From assembly GCF_000377665.1 (NCBI RefSeq), contig NZ_KB898653.1, positions 1-64,000 of the forward strand: 64,000 nt of DNA, read 5' to 3'. The notes under the pieces are model-generated. The model was not told the origin of the DNA and did not search any database. It saw nothing but the letters and a program-made list of their open reading frames with translations. The stretch is from Vreelandella zhanjiangensis DSM 21076. Lineage in GTDB: Bacteria; Pseudomonadota; Gammaproteobacteria; Pseudomonadales; Halomonadaceae. Positions 28,595-39,426 of this stretch are shown here, piece by piece. Within the stretch, counting starts at the first letter, position 1, and every line of letters starts with the position of its first letter. The position numbers and the translations under genes are program-made.

Positions 28595-29627
28595 TGATAC
28601 CGTTTTTGCGCTGCTGGTCAGCGCGCATTGCCTGATACACCTGCTCCACCGTCAGCTGATTCAAGCAGTTGGTGTGCCCTAAAGGGCAGGTGCGCTCAAA
28701 ACACGGCGAGCAATAAAGTCCCAGATAATGAATCACCGCGTTATCGGTGAGTGGTGGCGTATAGGCCGGTGACGAGGAGCCGTAAAGCGCATGAATGCGC
28801 ACGCCTACCGCCGCCGCCACATGCATCAGCCCTGAATCATTGGTCACCACCTGCGAGCAGTCAGCCAGCAGATCGACGGCGTCGGCCAGCTGGGTTTTGC
28901 CACACAGGTTATGTGCGTGGGAGAGCCCGGCAACGATCGTCTCACCGGCATCATGATCTTTCGGCCCACCCAGCACCCGCACTTCAAAACCGTCGCCAAT
29001 AAGCCGCTTGGCCAAGTCGTGAAAATAGGCCAACGGCCACTGTTTGGCAGGGCCGTACTCGGCCCCTGGCATCATGCCAATGGCTGGGCGCGACGACAAT
29101 GTATGCGCCAAGCGCAGATTAACCAGGTTATCCCGGTCAATGTTTAAGCGCGGCCTGGGAATAGCGAAGTCGCCGTTGAGCGTTTCTTCAAGGGGTAAAC
29201 CCAGCGATACAAACCGCTTTACCGTTTGATCCAACACCTGCTTATCGAGCTTGCGGCGCTCCTTTAAAAGCCCGTAGCGGTGCTCGCCCAGAAACCCCAC
29301 TCGCTCTGGAATCCGCGCCATAAACGGCACCAGCGCGGCCTTCCAGGAACGCGGCAGCACAATGGCGCGATCAAAACGCCCGCGCAACTGGCTCGCCAAT
29401 TCGCGCCGGTTGGTCAGGCCAAACTCGCCATGGCCCACACTCAACGGCAAGACTTCATCGACCTCGGGCATGCGCTCTAAAATGGGCTGCGACCACGCTG
29501 GCGCAACAACGCCTAGCATGGCCCCAGGATGGCGTGCCTTAAGCGTCATAAACAGGCTTTGCGCCATGACCATATCGCCCACCCACGAAGGGCCGACCAC
29601 CAGCAGACGCTTGGCGGAATTAGCCAT
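28584..29627 (-). CDS. waaF: Lipopolysaccharide heptosyltransferase II
   Basis: It adds the second heptose of the inner core from ADP-L,D-heptose. 347 residues, the typical length (E. coli 348). The N-terminus [19 protein letters not shown] and [15 protein letters not shown] are WaaF hallmarks. [28 protein letters not shown] is the C-terminal ADP-heptose site. Its ATG overlaps the hldD stop by 8 bp, so the two are co-translated: epimerase then transferase. Confidence 0.96.
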   Translation of the reverse strand: MANSAKRLLVVGPSWVGDMVMAQSLFMTLKARHPGAMLGVVAPAWSQPILERMPEVDEVLPLSVGHGEFGLTNRRELASQLRGRFDRAIVLPRSWKAALVPFMARIPERVGFLGEHRYGLLKERRKLDKQVLDQTVKRFVSLGLPLEETLNGDFAIPRPRLNIDRDNLVNLRLAHTLSSRPAIGMMPGAEYGPAKQWPLAYFHDLAKRLIGDGFEVRVLGGPKDHDAGETIVAGLSHAHNLCGKTQLADAVDLLADCSQVVTNDSGLMHVAAAVGVRIHALYGSSSPAYTPPLTDNAVIHYLGLYCSPCFERTCPLGHTNCLNQLTVEQVYQAMRADQQRKNGIINK

Positions 29628-30576
29628 TCAGCCACTCCAGGTAGGCTTTAACACCCTGCGCGACGGTTTTGAACTCCACATCGCAGCCTGAATCACGCAG
29701 ATGACTAATATCAGCGCGGGTATAGCTCTGGTAGCGGCCTTTCAGCTCTTCAGGGAAGTCGATGTAATCAATCTGGCCCTTGCCATAAAAGTCGATGACC
29801 GCTTCACCAATTGCCTTGAACGGCTCTGCCCGGCCGGTGCCCAGATTGAAAATGCCCGATGCCTGGGGGTTGTCCAGAAACCATAGGTTTACGTCCACCA
29901 CATTGCCCACGTAAACGAAATCACGGCTCTGCATGCCCGCCTCGTAGCCGCCGTAAGCACCAAACAGCTTCAGATTTTCGCCGTTACTGACTTGCAGATG
30001 GTTGTGGTAGGCAACGCTTGCCATCTTCCCCTTGTGCTGTTCACGCGGGCCATACACGTTGAAGTAGCGAAACCCGACGACCTGCGTTGTCAGCTCGTTC
30101 CACCGCGAGCGCACGTGCTGGTCAAATAATAATTTGGAATAGCCATACACGTTGAGCGGTTTTTCATGCTCGGGGGCTTCTTTAAATATTTCGCTCCCGC
30201 CATAGGTGGCCGCCGACGACGCGTATAGAAAAGGGATGCCGAACTTCTCGCAGTAGTTGAGCAGCACCTTGGAATACTCGAAATTGTTTTCCATCATGTA
30301 GTGACCATCCCACTCTGTAGTATCAGAGCAGGCGCCTTCATGGAAAATCGCATCGATCTTGGGCAGGTCGGTTAGCTCACCGCGTAACGCCGCTTTAACT
30401 CTGGCAAGAAAGTCGTCTTTATCCAGATAGTCAGCTAGCGTGCAGTCGGCCAGATTGACAAACTTAGTGCCGTCACGCAGGTCATCCACCACCATGACAT
30501 CGTCACGACCGCGCGCATTCAGTGCTTTGACAATGTTGGCACCGATAAAACCGGCTCCGCCTGTTACAACGATCAT
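29620..30576 (-). CDS. hldD: ADP-L-glycero-D-manno-heptose-6-epimerase
   Basis: It epimerises C6 of ADP-D,D-heptose to the L,D form used by heptosyltransferases. 318 residues. The NADP-binding Rossmann motif is [17 protein letters not shown], and the SDR catalytic pair is in [23 protein letters not shown] and [11 protein letters not shown] are family signatures. It is the first gene of hldD-waaF and divergent from glyQ across about 100-130 bp. Confidence 0.97.
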   Translation of the reverse strand: MIVVTGGAGFIGANIVKALNARGRDDVMVVDDLRDGTKFVNLADCTLADYLDKDDFLARVKAALRGELTDLPKIDAIFHEGACSDTTEWDGHYMMENNFEYSKVLLNYCEKFGIPFLYASSAATYGGSEIFKEAPEHEKPLNVYGYSKLLFDQHVRSRWNELTTQVVGFRYFNVYGPREQHKGKMASVAYHNHLQVSNGENLKLFGAYGGYEAGMQSRDFVYVGNVVDVNLWFLDNPQASGIFNLGTGRAEPFKAIGEAVIDFYGKGQIDYIDFPEELKGRYQSYTRADISHLRDSGCDVEFKTVAQGVKAYLEWLNG

Positions 30577-30702
30577 CTCGCTCTCCTTACCTAAAGCGGT
30601 TGTGTTGGCTTACGTGCCTATTAGCATACGTGCCTATAACCCATCTGCTTGGGATTGTATACTTGACGGCTTATGAATTCATGGCCAACGGTGCTTTCTG
30701 CG

Positions 30703-31662
30703 ATGAGTGTCTCGACAAACCAATCGACGCCTGATGTGTCGACCTTCCAAGGCTTGATCCTTGCTCTGCAACAGTACTGGGCAGAACAGGGCTGCGTCAT
30801 CCTCCAACCCCTCGATATGGAAGTCGGCGCGGGCACGTTCCACCCCGCCACATTCCTGCGAGCCATTGGCCCGGAATCCTGGAATGCAGCTTATGTTCAG
30901 CCTTCCCGCCGCCCGACAGATGGCCGTTACGGGGAAAACCCCAACCGCCTGCAGCACTACTATCAGTTTCAGGTGGTAATGAAGCCCTCGCCAAGCAACC
31001 TGCAGGACCTGTACCTTGGCTCGCTTAAGCGCTTAGGCCTGGATCCCCTAATCCACGATGTGCGCTTTGTAGAAGATAACTGGGAGTCCCCTACTTTGGG
31101 CGCCTGGGGTCTTGGCTGGGAAGTATGGCTCAACGGCATGGAAGTTACCCAGTTCACCTACTTCCAGCAGGCGGGCGGCATCGAATGCTACCCCGTGACC
31201 GGCGAGCTCACCTATGGCCTTGAGCGCATTGCCATGTACCTGCAAAACGTCGACAGCGTCTACGACCTTGTTTGGGCCATTGCCCCAGACGGCAGCCAAG
31301 TGACTTACGGCGATGTGTATCTGCAAAACGAGCGTGAGCAGTCCGCCTACAACTTTGAACATGCTGACGTGGACCATCTTTTTGCCGCCTTCGATCATCA
31401 GGAAGGTGAGTGCAGCAAACTGCTGGACGCCCGCCTACCGCTGCCTGCCTATGAGCAGGTATTGAAGGCCTCGCATACGTTTAACCTGCTGGACGCCCGC
31501 CACGCGATTTCCGTGACCGAACGCCAGCGTTTTATTCTACGGGTGCGCACCATGGCGCGAGACGTCGCCGCTGCTTACTTTGAGTCGCGCAAAGCCGAAG
31601 GCTTCCCCATGGCCCCGGAGGCCCTTCGCCGCGAACTACTCGCCGACCAGGGAGACGTTTAA
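30703..31662 (+). CDS. glyQ: Glycyl-tRNA synthetase alpha subunit
   Basis: Catalytic alpha chain of the alpha2-beta2 bacterial GlyRS. About 319 residues from the ATG at 30703; an in-frame ATG at 30673 would add 10 residues, and neither has a strong Shine-Dalgarno. Strong family motifs run through the protein: [54 protein letters not shown] and [16 protein letters not shown] (all cited in parts). glyS starts directly after the stop codon. Confidence 0.96.
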   Translation: MSVSTNQSTPDVSTFQGLILALQQYWAEQGCVILQPLDMEVGAGTFHPATFLRAIGPESWNAAYVQPSRRPTDGRYGENPNRLQHYYQFQVVMKPSPSNLQDLYLGSLKRLGLDPLIHDVRFVEDNWESPTLGAWGLGWEVWLNGMEVTQFTYFQQAGGIECYPVTGELTYGLERIAMYLQNVDSVYDLVWAIAPDGSQVTYGDVYLQNEREQSAYNFEHADVDHLFAAFDHQEGECSKLLDARLPLPAYEQVLKASHTFNLLDARHAISVTERQRFILRVRTMARDVAAAYFESRKAEGFPMAPEALRRELLADQGDV

Positions 31663-33729
31663 ATGGCTGTTGATACGCTTTTATTAGAACTAGGTGCCGA
31701 AGAGCTACCGCCGACGGCACTGGATGCGCTCTCCGATGCGTTTGCCGCAGGGATTGAAAAAGGCCTTCAGGAAGCTGAGATACCTTTCCAGAGTGTCAAA
31801 GCCTACGCGACACCCCGCCGCCTAGCGGTACAGGTCAGCGAGCTTGCCGACAAGCAGCCCGACCGTGAAGTAGAGCGCCGTGGCCCGGCATTGGCTGCCG
31901 CCGTTAAAGACGGCGTACCTACCAAAGCCGCCGAAGGTTTCGCGCGCTCATGTGGCGTTAGCGTGGACGAACTGATCCATCTGGAAACCGACAAGGGCAC
32001 CTGGCTTGGCTTCCGTGAACAGCAGCAAGGCGAAAGCATTCAGACGCTTTTGCCCGAAATTCTGCGTAAAGCCATTCAGGGACTGCCGGTGCCCAAAAAC
32101 ATGCGTTGGGGTGCGTCTCGTATTGAGTTCTCCCGCCCGGTGCATTGGCTGGTTGCCCTGTATGGCAGCGACGTCATCGCCGCCGAAGCGTTAGGCCTTC
32201 AGGCGAGCTGCACGACTTACGGTCACCGCTTCCATGCCCCGAACGCGATTCAGCTCAAGCATGCCGATGAGTACCTTGCCACGCTAGAGAATGCCTATGT
32301 ACTGGCAGATCGTGAGCAGCGTCGTGAGCGTATTCGTGAACAGGTGCTGTCCGAAGCCGAAGTGCAGGAAGCCAATGCGGTAATCGACGAAGCCCTGCTG
32401 ATTGAAGTCAGCGGCTTGGTGGAGTGGCCGGTAGCGCTTACCGGTAGCTTTGATGAGCGCTTTTTGGACGTGCCGGCGGAGTGTCTGATCTCCTCCATGA
32501 AGGCCAACCAGAAGTACTTCCACCTGCTGGATGACCAGGGCAAGCTCAAGCCGCTGTTTATCACTATCTCCAACATTGATAGTGCCGACCCGCAGCAGGT
32601 GATTTCGGGTAACGAGAAAGTCATTCGCCCACGCTTGGCCGACGCCGCCTTCTTCTACGATACCGATCGCAAGCAGAGCCTTGCCTCGCGTATTCCACAG
32701 CTTGAAAGCGTGGTGTTCCAGCAGCAGCTAGGTACTCTGGCCGACAAGGCGCGCCGCACTACCGCGATTGCCACCTTTATCGCCGAAAAAATTAACGGCG
32801 ATGTGGCTTCCGCTCAGCGTGCCGTGGCGCTTGCCAAGTGTGACCTGGTCACCGAGATGGTGCTCGAATTCCCTGAGCTGCAGGGCATTATGGGTCGCTA
32901 TTACGCCGAGCAGGACGGCGAGCCTGCCGAAGTTGCACAAGCCATTGAAGAGCAGTACCTGCCGCGCTTTGCCACCGACACCATCCCGCAAAGCCTCACC
33001 GGGCAGACGCTGGCTTTGGCTGATCGTCTGGATACACTGGTGGGCATCTTCGGTATTGGCCAGCGCCCGACCGGTGCTAAAGACCCCTTCGCACTGCGTC
33101 GCGCCGCTATTGGTGTACTCAATATTCTGATTAAAGGCGAATTGGCTCTTGATCTGCGTGAGCTGTTAAACGCGGCTGCTCAGCAGCACCAGGGCCTGCC
33201 TAAGGCTGAAGGCCTGGTCGATGACGTGCTGACCTACATGCTCGACCGCTTCCGCGCCTGGGGGCAGGAAGAAGGTATTAGCGCAGAAATGTATCTAGCT
33301 GTGCGTGCGCGCCCGGTTACCAACCCGCTCGACTTCGCCCGCCGCCTGCGTGCCGTGAAAGCCTTCGCTCAGCGTGAGGAGGCCACCGCATTAGCCGCCG
33401 CCAATAAGCGCGTGTCTAATATTCTGAGTAAACAGGAGCACAACGGCAGCTTAGAGGTTGATGCAAGCCTTCTGCAGGAAGAAGCCGAGCAGGTGCTGTT
33501 TAAAGCCGTTACCAGCCGTCAGGAGCAGGTAGCACCACTGTTTGGTACAGGCGATTACCAGCAGGCGCTGGACGTTCTGGCGACCCTACGTGAGCCTGTA
33601 GATGCCTTCTTTGATCAGGTAATGGTCATGGCAGACGATGAGGCCGTGCGCAACAATCGTTTAGCACTCCTGGCTAGCCTTCAAGCGCTCTTCCTGGCCG
33701 TTGCTGATATCTCCTTACTCCCTCAGTAA
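31663..33729 (+). CDS. glyS: Glycyl-tRNA synthetase beta subunit
   Basis: The beta chain binds and helps recognise tRNA-Gly. 688 residues (E. coli 689). It begins LLLELGAEELPPTAL and holds the conserved KNMRWG, SMKANQKYF and RPRLADAAFFYDTDRK motifs, then an HD-like domain with LADRLDTLVGIF and a C-terminal anticodon-binding region. Its ATG follows the glyQ stop with no gap, indicating coupled translation in stoichiometric amounts. A hairpin terminator follows within 20 bp. Confidence 0.97.
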   Translation: MAVDTLLLELGAEELPPTALDALSDAFAAGIEKGLQEAEIPFQSVKAYATPRRLAVQVSELADKQPDREVERRGPALAAAVKDGVPTKAAEGFARSCGVSVDELIHLETDKGTWLGFREQQQGESIQTLLPEILRKAIQGLPVPKNMRWGASRIEFSRPVHWLVALYGSDVIAAEALGLQASCTTYGHRFHAPNAIQLKHADEYLATLENAYVLADREQRRERIREQVLSEAEVQEANAVIDEALLIEVSGLVEWPVALTGSFDERFLDVPAECLISSMKANQKYFHLLDDQGKLKPLFITISNIDSADPQQVISGNEKVIRPRLADAAFFYDTDRKQSLASRIPQLESVVFQQQLGTLADKARRTTAIATFIAEKINGDVASAQRAVALAKCDLVTEMVLEFPELQGIMGRYYAEQDGEPAEVAQAIEEQYLPRFATDTIPQSLTGQTLALADRLDTLVGIFGIGQRPTGAKDPFALRRAAIGVLNILIKGELALDLRELLNAAAQQHQGLPKAEGLVDDVLTYMLDRFRAWGQEEGISAEMYLAVRARPVTNPLDFARRLRAVKAFAQREEATALAAANKRVSNILSKQEHNGSLEVDASLLQEEAEQVLFKAVTSRQEQVAPLFGTGDYQQALDVLATLREPVDAFFDQVMVMADDEAVRNNRLALLASLQALFLAVADISLLPQ

Positions 33730-33744
33730 TCCCCTTCCCTTCTA

Positions 33745-33786
33745 CCTTTTGCCGGTGGCTTTAAGCCGCCGGTAAAAGGCATTTTC
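33745..33786 (+). terminator. Terminator after glyS
   Basis: A 15-bp stem (33745-33759 with 33765-33779, two G-U type positions) with a 5-nt loop, followed by CATTTTC. The T-run is short, but the stem is strong and well placed 15 bp after the glyS stop. Confidence 0.72.
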
Positions 33787-34084
33787 GCATCTCATTATTA
33801 AAGCGCGAGACCTTCTTAGCGATTCATAGGTGACGTTCACACCTCTGTTAGTGTCTAAGCCTGTGTGAACCTGTCTGGATAGCAATTTAAAACGACTACC
33901 TCATGGTGAGTTTACTAAGGCTATTTTCGAAAAACTCGTCGTATTGCTTCACTTTGTTTCACGTGAAACATCGTGAAAAATAATCGATTTTTGGTAAAAT
34001 AAAATACTTAATGTATTAAAGTCGTCTTTTCGCGCAGTAGATAAGCTCATTGAGGCTGGAGCCTAAGCTCCTTGGAGATGCCCT
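33787..34084. other. Intergenic region glyS / kinase-like gene, with parS
   Basis: No gene is recognised. It contains a perfect parS at 33955-33970 and an AT-rich stretch at about 33970-34025 that probably holds the promoter of the next gene. A GGAG at about 34074-34077 precedes the GTG start at 34085. Confidence 0.55.
33955..33970. promoter_or_regulatory. parS centromere site 1
   Basis: A perfect 16-bp palindrome, TGTTTCACGTGAAACA, identical to the ParB-binding consensus first defined in Bacillus subtilis and conserved in most bacteria. Intergenic, about 8 kb left of the origin. Confidence 0.95.
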
Positions 34085-34873
34085 GTGTACGATCTCTTTT
34101 TATTGGACTCGTTTCCCCAGCAGCAGGCGAGCATGGCGTCCCATACGCTTAACGGCGAAAAGGTATGGCTGAAGCGCGCCGCCAAACGTAACTCAAAGCT
34201 TGCCTACGCCCCGCTAAAACTATTGGCTGCCTGGTGCAATCTGGACGTGTTAAAACCAGTGCCCAATTTAGGCGGTGAGCAAAGCATCTTGGTCGAATCG
34301 GCGCGGATTAAAACGTTGAGCAATGCGGGTATTGCGGTTCCCACGATACTGGCGGAGCACCCTCGCGCCCTTCTTCTCGCGGATGCAGGCTCTTCAGACC
34401 AACCCGCTATAACGCTGCTTGATAAGCTTAAAAAAGCACGCAGTGTCGATGAAGTCGACACTACGCTAACGCAAAGTATTCAGGCGTTGAACGCCGTGCA
34501 TGCGCGTGACTGCTATCTGAGCGAAGCATTTGCTCGCAATATTCTAGTTACCCAGGATAAAACGGTTTTTATCGACTTTGAGACTGATCCAGGCAAGGTA
34601 CATAGCCCTATTAACTGTATGGTTCGTGACTGGTTTTGCTTTATTTTTTCTCTGTATGGCAAACTATATAAATCGCCCATGCAGGTTGAGCGCTTGTCGC
34701 CTGCATTAATTGATGGGTTACATAACGCCCGCCAAGAAGTACAGGATCAGTTTAAAAACACGCTGTCTAAACTTCTTCGTCTGCAAAAAATCCCCTTTAA
34801 GTACCTGGGTAGCGATGGGCGTAAAATTAGCGCTACTTTGCAGGCGCTGGCGGTGCTAAATCAGCGTCTCTAG
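34085..34873 (+). CDS. Atypical protein/sugar kinase-fold protein (BUD32/WaaP-like)
   Basis: 262 residues, GTG start. I read it as a small kinase-fold protein: an N-lobe Lys candidate in KVWLKRAAKR, a catalytic-loop-like HARDCYLSEAFARNILV (about 139-155) and a DFG-like FIDFETDPG. The Asp that should lie 5 residues before the loop Asn is Glu; an upstream RDCY resembles the HRDCY motif of the LPS heptose kinase WaaP. It is 12 bp upstream of gmhB, suggesting phosphorylation of an inner-core sugar or a regulatory role. Pseudomonas has a different gene (lptA) near this position. Substrate unknown. Confidence 0.7.
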   Translation: MYDLFLLDSFPQQQASMASHTLNGEKVWLKRAAKRNSKLAYAPLKLLAAWCNLDVLKPVPNLGGEQSILVESARIKTLSNAGIAVPTILAEHPRALLLADAGSSDQPAITLLDKLKKARSVDEVDTTLTQSIQALNAVHARDCYLSEAFARNILVTQDKTVFIDFETDPGKVHSPINCMVRDWFCFIFSLYGKLYKSPMQVERLSPALIDGLHNARQEVQDQFKNTLSKLLRLQKIPFKYLGSDGRKISATLQALAVLNQRL

Positions 34874-34884
34874 TTGGAAATATA

Positions 34885-35457
34885 ATGCCTACTTCCCCTC
34901 AGCAGCTGGTTATTCTTGATCGCGATGGCGTCATTAATCAGGATTCAGATGCGTATATCAAATCGCTTGAAGAGTGGCTGCCCTACTCTTCGGCGATCAG
35001 CGCTATCGGCAAACTGTCCCAAGCTGGATTTACCGTGGCGGTGGCAACCAATCAATCCGGTATTGCCCGAGGCTACTATGATGAAAGCGTACTCGCGGCA
35101 ATGCATGCTCGGTTGAATCAGCTTGTCGAAGCCGCTGGTGGTCACATTGCGCATATTGCTTACTGCCCACACGGGCCGGAGGATGACTGCCAATGCCGCA
35201 AACCCTTGCCCGGCTTACTGCATGATATTCAGCGCGAGCTTGATCTTCACAGCTTGGCGGGTAGCTGGATGGTGGGTGATAGCCTGCGTGATTTACAGGC
35301 AGGCAAAGCATGCGGCTGTCAGCCGGTATTGGTAAAAACGGGCAAGGGTGAGAAAACGTTAGCCAAGGCGATTGGCCTGGAAGGCGCACGAATTCATGCT
35401 GATCTTGCAGAGTTTGTCGATTGGCTTTTAGTTAATCATTCTCCGCTGCAGAAGTAA
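34885..35457 (+). CDS. gmhB: D-glycero-beta-D-manno-heptose-1,7-bisphosphate 7-phosphatase
   Basis: It removes the 7-phosphate between the two HldE reactions of ADP-heptose synthesis. 190 residues, HAD family. The nucleophile motif is VILDRDGVINQDS and motif III-type residues follow. A structural Zn site is CPHGPEDDCQCRKP, characteristic of GmhB, and MVGDSLRDLQAGKA is the final acidic motif. It follows the kinase-like gene by 11 bp. gmhB near gyrB-recF-dnaN-dnaA also occurs in Pseudomonas. Confidence 0.95.
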   Translation: MPTSPQQLVILDRDGVINQDSDAYIKSLEEWLPYSSAISAIGKLSQAGFTVAVATNQSGIARGYYDESVLAAMHARLNQLVEAAGGHIAHIAYCPHGPEDDCQCRKPLPGLLHDIQRELDLHSLAGSWMVGDSLRDLQAGKACGCQPVLVKTGKGEKTLAKAIGLEGARIHADLAEFVDWLLVNHSPLQK

Positions 35458-35462
35458 TCATT

Positions 35463-35501
35463 TTATCAACAGCCTAGTTATCAGCAGCTTACTTATCCCC
35501 A
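35463..35501 (+). repeat. Three phased DnaA-box-like elements
   Basis: TTATCAACA (35463-35471), TTATCAGCA (35478-35486) and TTATCCCCA (35493-35501) repeat every 15 bp in one orientation. Each differs from the TTATNCACA consensus by one or two positions. DnaA binding is inference. Confidence 0.45.
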
Positions 35502-35551
35502 ACCTGTTTTTATAAAGCTTCTATTTATACTATAAAAATTTTTCATAAAAA

Positions 35552-35590
35552 AATGCCGCCGGTTTAAAAACCGGCGGCATTTTCATTTTT
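35552..35590. terminator. Bidirectional terminator gmhB / gyrB
   Basis: A perfect 14-bp stem (35552-35565 with 35568-35581), GC-rich core CCGCCGG, flanked by an A-run on the left and TTTTCATTTTT on the right. It works for gmhB rightward and gyrB leftward. Confidence 0.92.
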
Positions 35591-35668
35591 AGCTATATTT
35601 TCAGTACTGTACTAACTTTTTCGTACTGTCATACAATCCGCAGATATGGGCCTGGCGAGTTAAAGGCA

Positions 35669-35684
35669 TGTTTCACGTGAAACA
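35669..35684. promoter_or_regulatory. parS centromere site 2
   Basis: A perfect TGTTTCACGTGAAACA palindrome, intergenic, 40 bp beyond the gyrB stop and about 6.5 kb from the origin. Confidence 0.95.
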
Positions 35685-35723
35685 TTTAAACCGAGGCCCA
35701 CATCCTATTTCCAGCACCGTGAC

Positions 35724-38183
<2,460 letters not shown>

Positions 38184-39284
38184 TTACCCGCCCTGCAACT
38201 GGCTAAGCCCCTGTTCACTATGTTTCACGTGAAACATGCTAACCGGGGTTTCTGATTGCCACATATTCTGCAATGCGGCGGGGTCAACGCTGGTAATAAA
38301 AGCCTGACACTGCATCTCTTCAAGCAACTGACAAAAACGCTGTCGATGCTGTTCATCCAGCTCCGCTGGCAAATCATCAATTAAATAGATGCAGTGCCGC
38401 TGTGCTGTTCTTTCCAGAAACCGCCCTTGGGCAAGCTTGAGTGCGCTTACCACCAGCTTTTGCTGGCCTCTGGAAAGTACTTCTACAGCGGGCTGTTTGT
38501 TAAGCCTGATACGTAAATCGGCGCGCTGAGGGCCCTGCTGGGTAAACCCCATCTGCTGGTCGGTTAACCGATTATCTTGAAGCACTTCAGCAAGCGTTTT
38601 TTGCTTATCCCATCCACGAGCGTAATTAAGCTTTAAGCCAGGTAATGGAAGCAGTACGTTAAGCGTCTCTTCAAAGACTGGAAGAAACTCGCTAAACCAC
38701 TCACACCGTAACCTATCAACTACCTCGCCCCATAGGGCCAATTCCTGTTCCCAGGCCGCCATTTCCTGAGGATCTATTCTACCACGCCTGAGTAGCGCGT
38801 TCCGATGTTTCACTGCTCGACGCGTGCGCTTCCACGCTTCAAGAAAGTGTTGTTTCACGTGAAACACTCCCCAGTCGAAAAACTCCCTGCGTCCGGCGGG
38901 CGACCCTTCCAGCAACCTGAAGGCATCAGGGTTAATTAACTGAAGCGGCATGGCCTCCACTAACTCAGCTAAACGCACCCCTTTATCGCCCCGTAGGCGC
39001 AGCTCAAGCTCTCTCTGAGCTCTTAACCGACGAACCCCTACCGAAACCTCAGGCTCACCTTGAAGCCGCCCGTAGAGCGTCATATACGGCTGATCCGCCT
39101 GAATGGCATTTTTTAACTGCCGGGTACGAAAAGACCGTCCCATGCCTAGAATATGAATGCCTTCCAATAGGCTGGTTTTACCACTGCCGTTTGGACCGCT
39201 AATGATATTAATTCTGGATGAGGGACGCATCTCAAGCGGGATCAAATTCCGCAGGCCCTGGAAGTTAAGCTGTATCAGGCTCAT
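38184..39284 (-). CDS. recF: DNA replication and repair protein RecF
   Basis: An SMC-like ATPase that, with RecO and RecR, loads RecA at gaps. 366 residues. Walker A is ISGPNGSGKTSLLEGIHILG, the signature region is LSRGQQKLVVSALKLAQG and Walker B is CIYLIDDLPAELD. Two perfect parS sites lie in the coding sequence at 38221-38236 and 38851-38866; each is read as Phe-His-Val-Lys, giving FHVK twice (VFHVKQH and MFHVKHS). The gene thus also carries part of the centromere. It lies between dnaN and gyrB. Confidence 0.97.
   Translation of the reverse strand: MSLIQLNFQGLRNLIPLEMRPSSRINIISGPNGSGKTSLLEGIHILGMGRSFRTRQLKNAIQADQPYMTLYGRLQGEPEVSVGVRRLRAQRELELRLRGDKGVRLAELVEAMPLQLINPDAFRLLEGSPAGRREFFDWGVFHVKQHFLEAWKRTRRAVKHRNALLRRGRIDPQEMAAWEQELALWGEVVDRLRCEWFSEFLPVFEETLNVLLPLPGLKLNYARGWDKQKTLAEVLQDNRLTDQQMGFTQQGPQRADLRIRLNKQPAVEVLSRGQQKLVVSALKLAQGRFLERTAQRHCIYLIDDLPAELDEQHRQRFCQLLEEMQCQAFITSVDPAALQNMWQSETPVSMFHVKHSEQGLSQLQGG
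38221..38236. promoter_or_regulatory. parS centromere site 3 (inside recF)
   Basis: A perfect TGTTTCACGTGAAACA palindrome in the last 20 codons of recF, encoding Phe-His-Val-Lys. Confidence 0.95.
38851..38866. promoter_or_regulatory. parS centromere site 4 (inside recF)
   Basis: A perfect TGTTTCACGTGAAACA palindrome in the middle of recF, encoding Phe-His-Val-Lys, 615 bp from site 3 and about 3.2 kb from the origin. Confidence 0.95.
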
Positions 39285-39324
39285 TCAAGCTCGCTGGTTA
39301 AAGTCCCACAACAATGAGTAGCCA

Positions 39325-39366
39325 GGCAAAAAAGTGAAAACGGCGCTTCTGCTGTCAGAAGCGCCG
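39325..39366 (-). terminator. Terminator between dnaN and recF (leftward)
   Basis: On the minus strand an 11-bp perfect stem (39356-39366 with 39341-39351, loop 4 nt) is followed by TTTTCACTTTTTT. It would end or reduce dnaN transcripts before recF, implying a separate recF-gyrB promoter or partial read-through. Confidence 0.82.
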
Positions 39367-39426
39367 CTCTCCCTGCATAGGCTACTTTACACACCTTACT
39401 CGGCATTAAGGCAGCCTGGCGGTTAT

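Larger units (their letters stand above)
35458..35723. other. Convergent intergenic region gmhB / gyrB
   Basis: No gene. From left to right it holds three evenly spaced DnaA-box-like elements (35463-35501), a bidirectional terminator (35552-35581) and a perfect parS (35669-35684). Confidence 0.7.
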
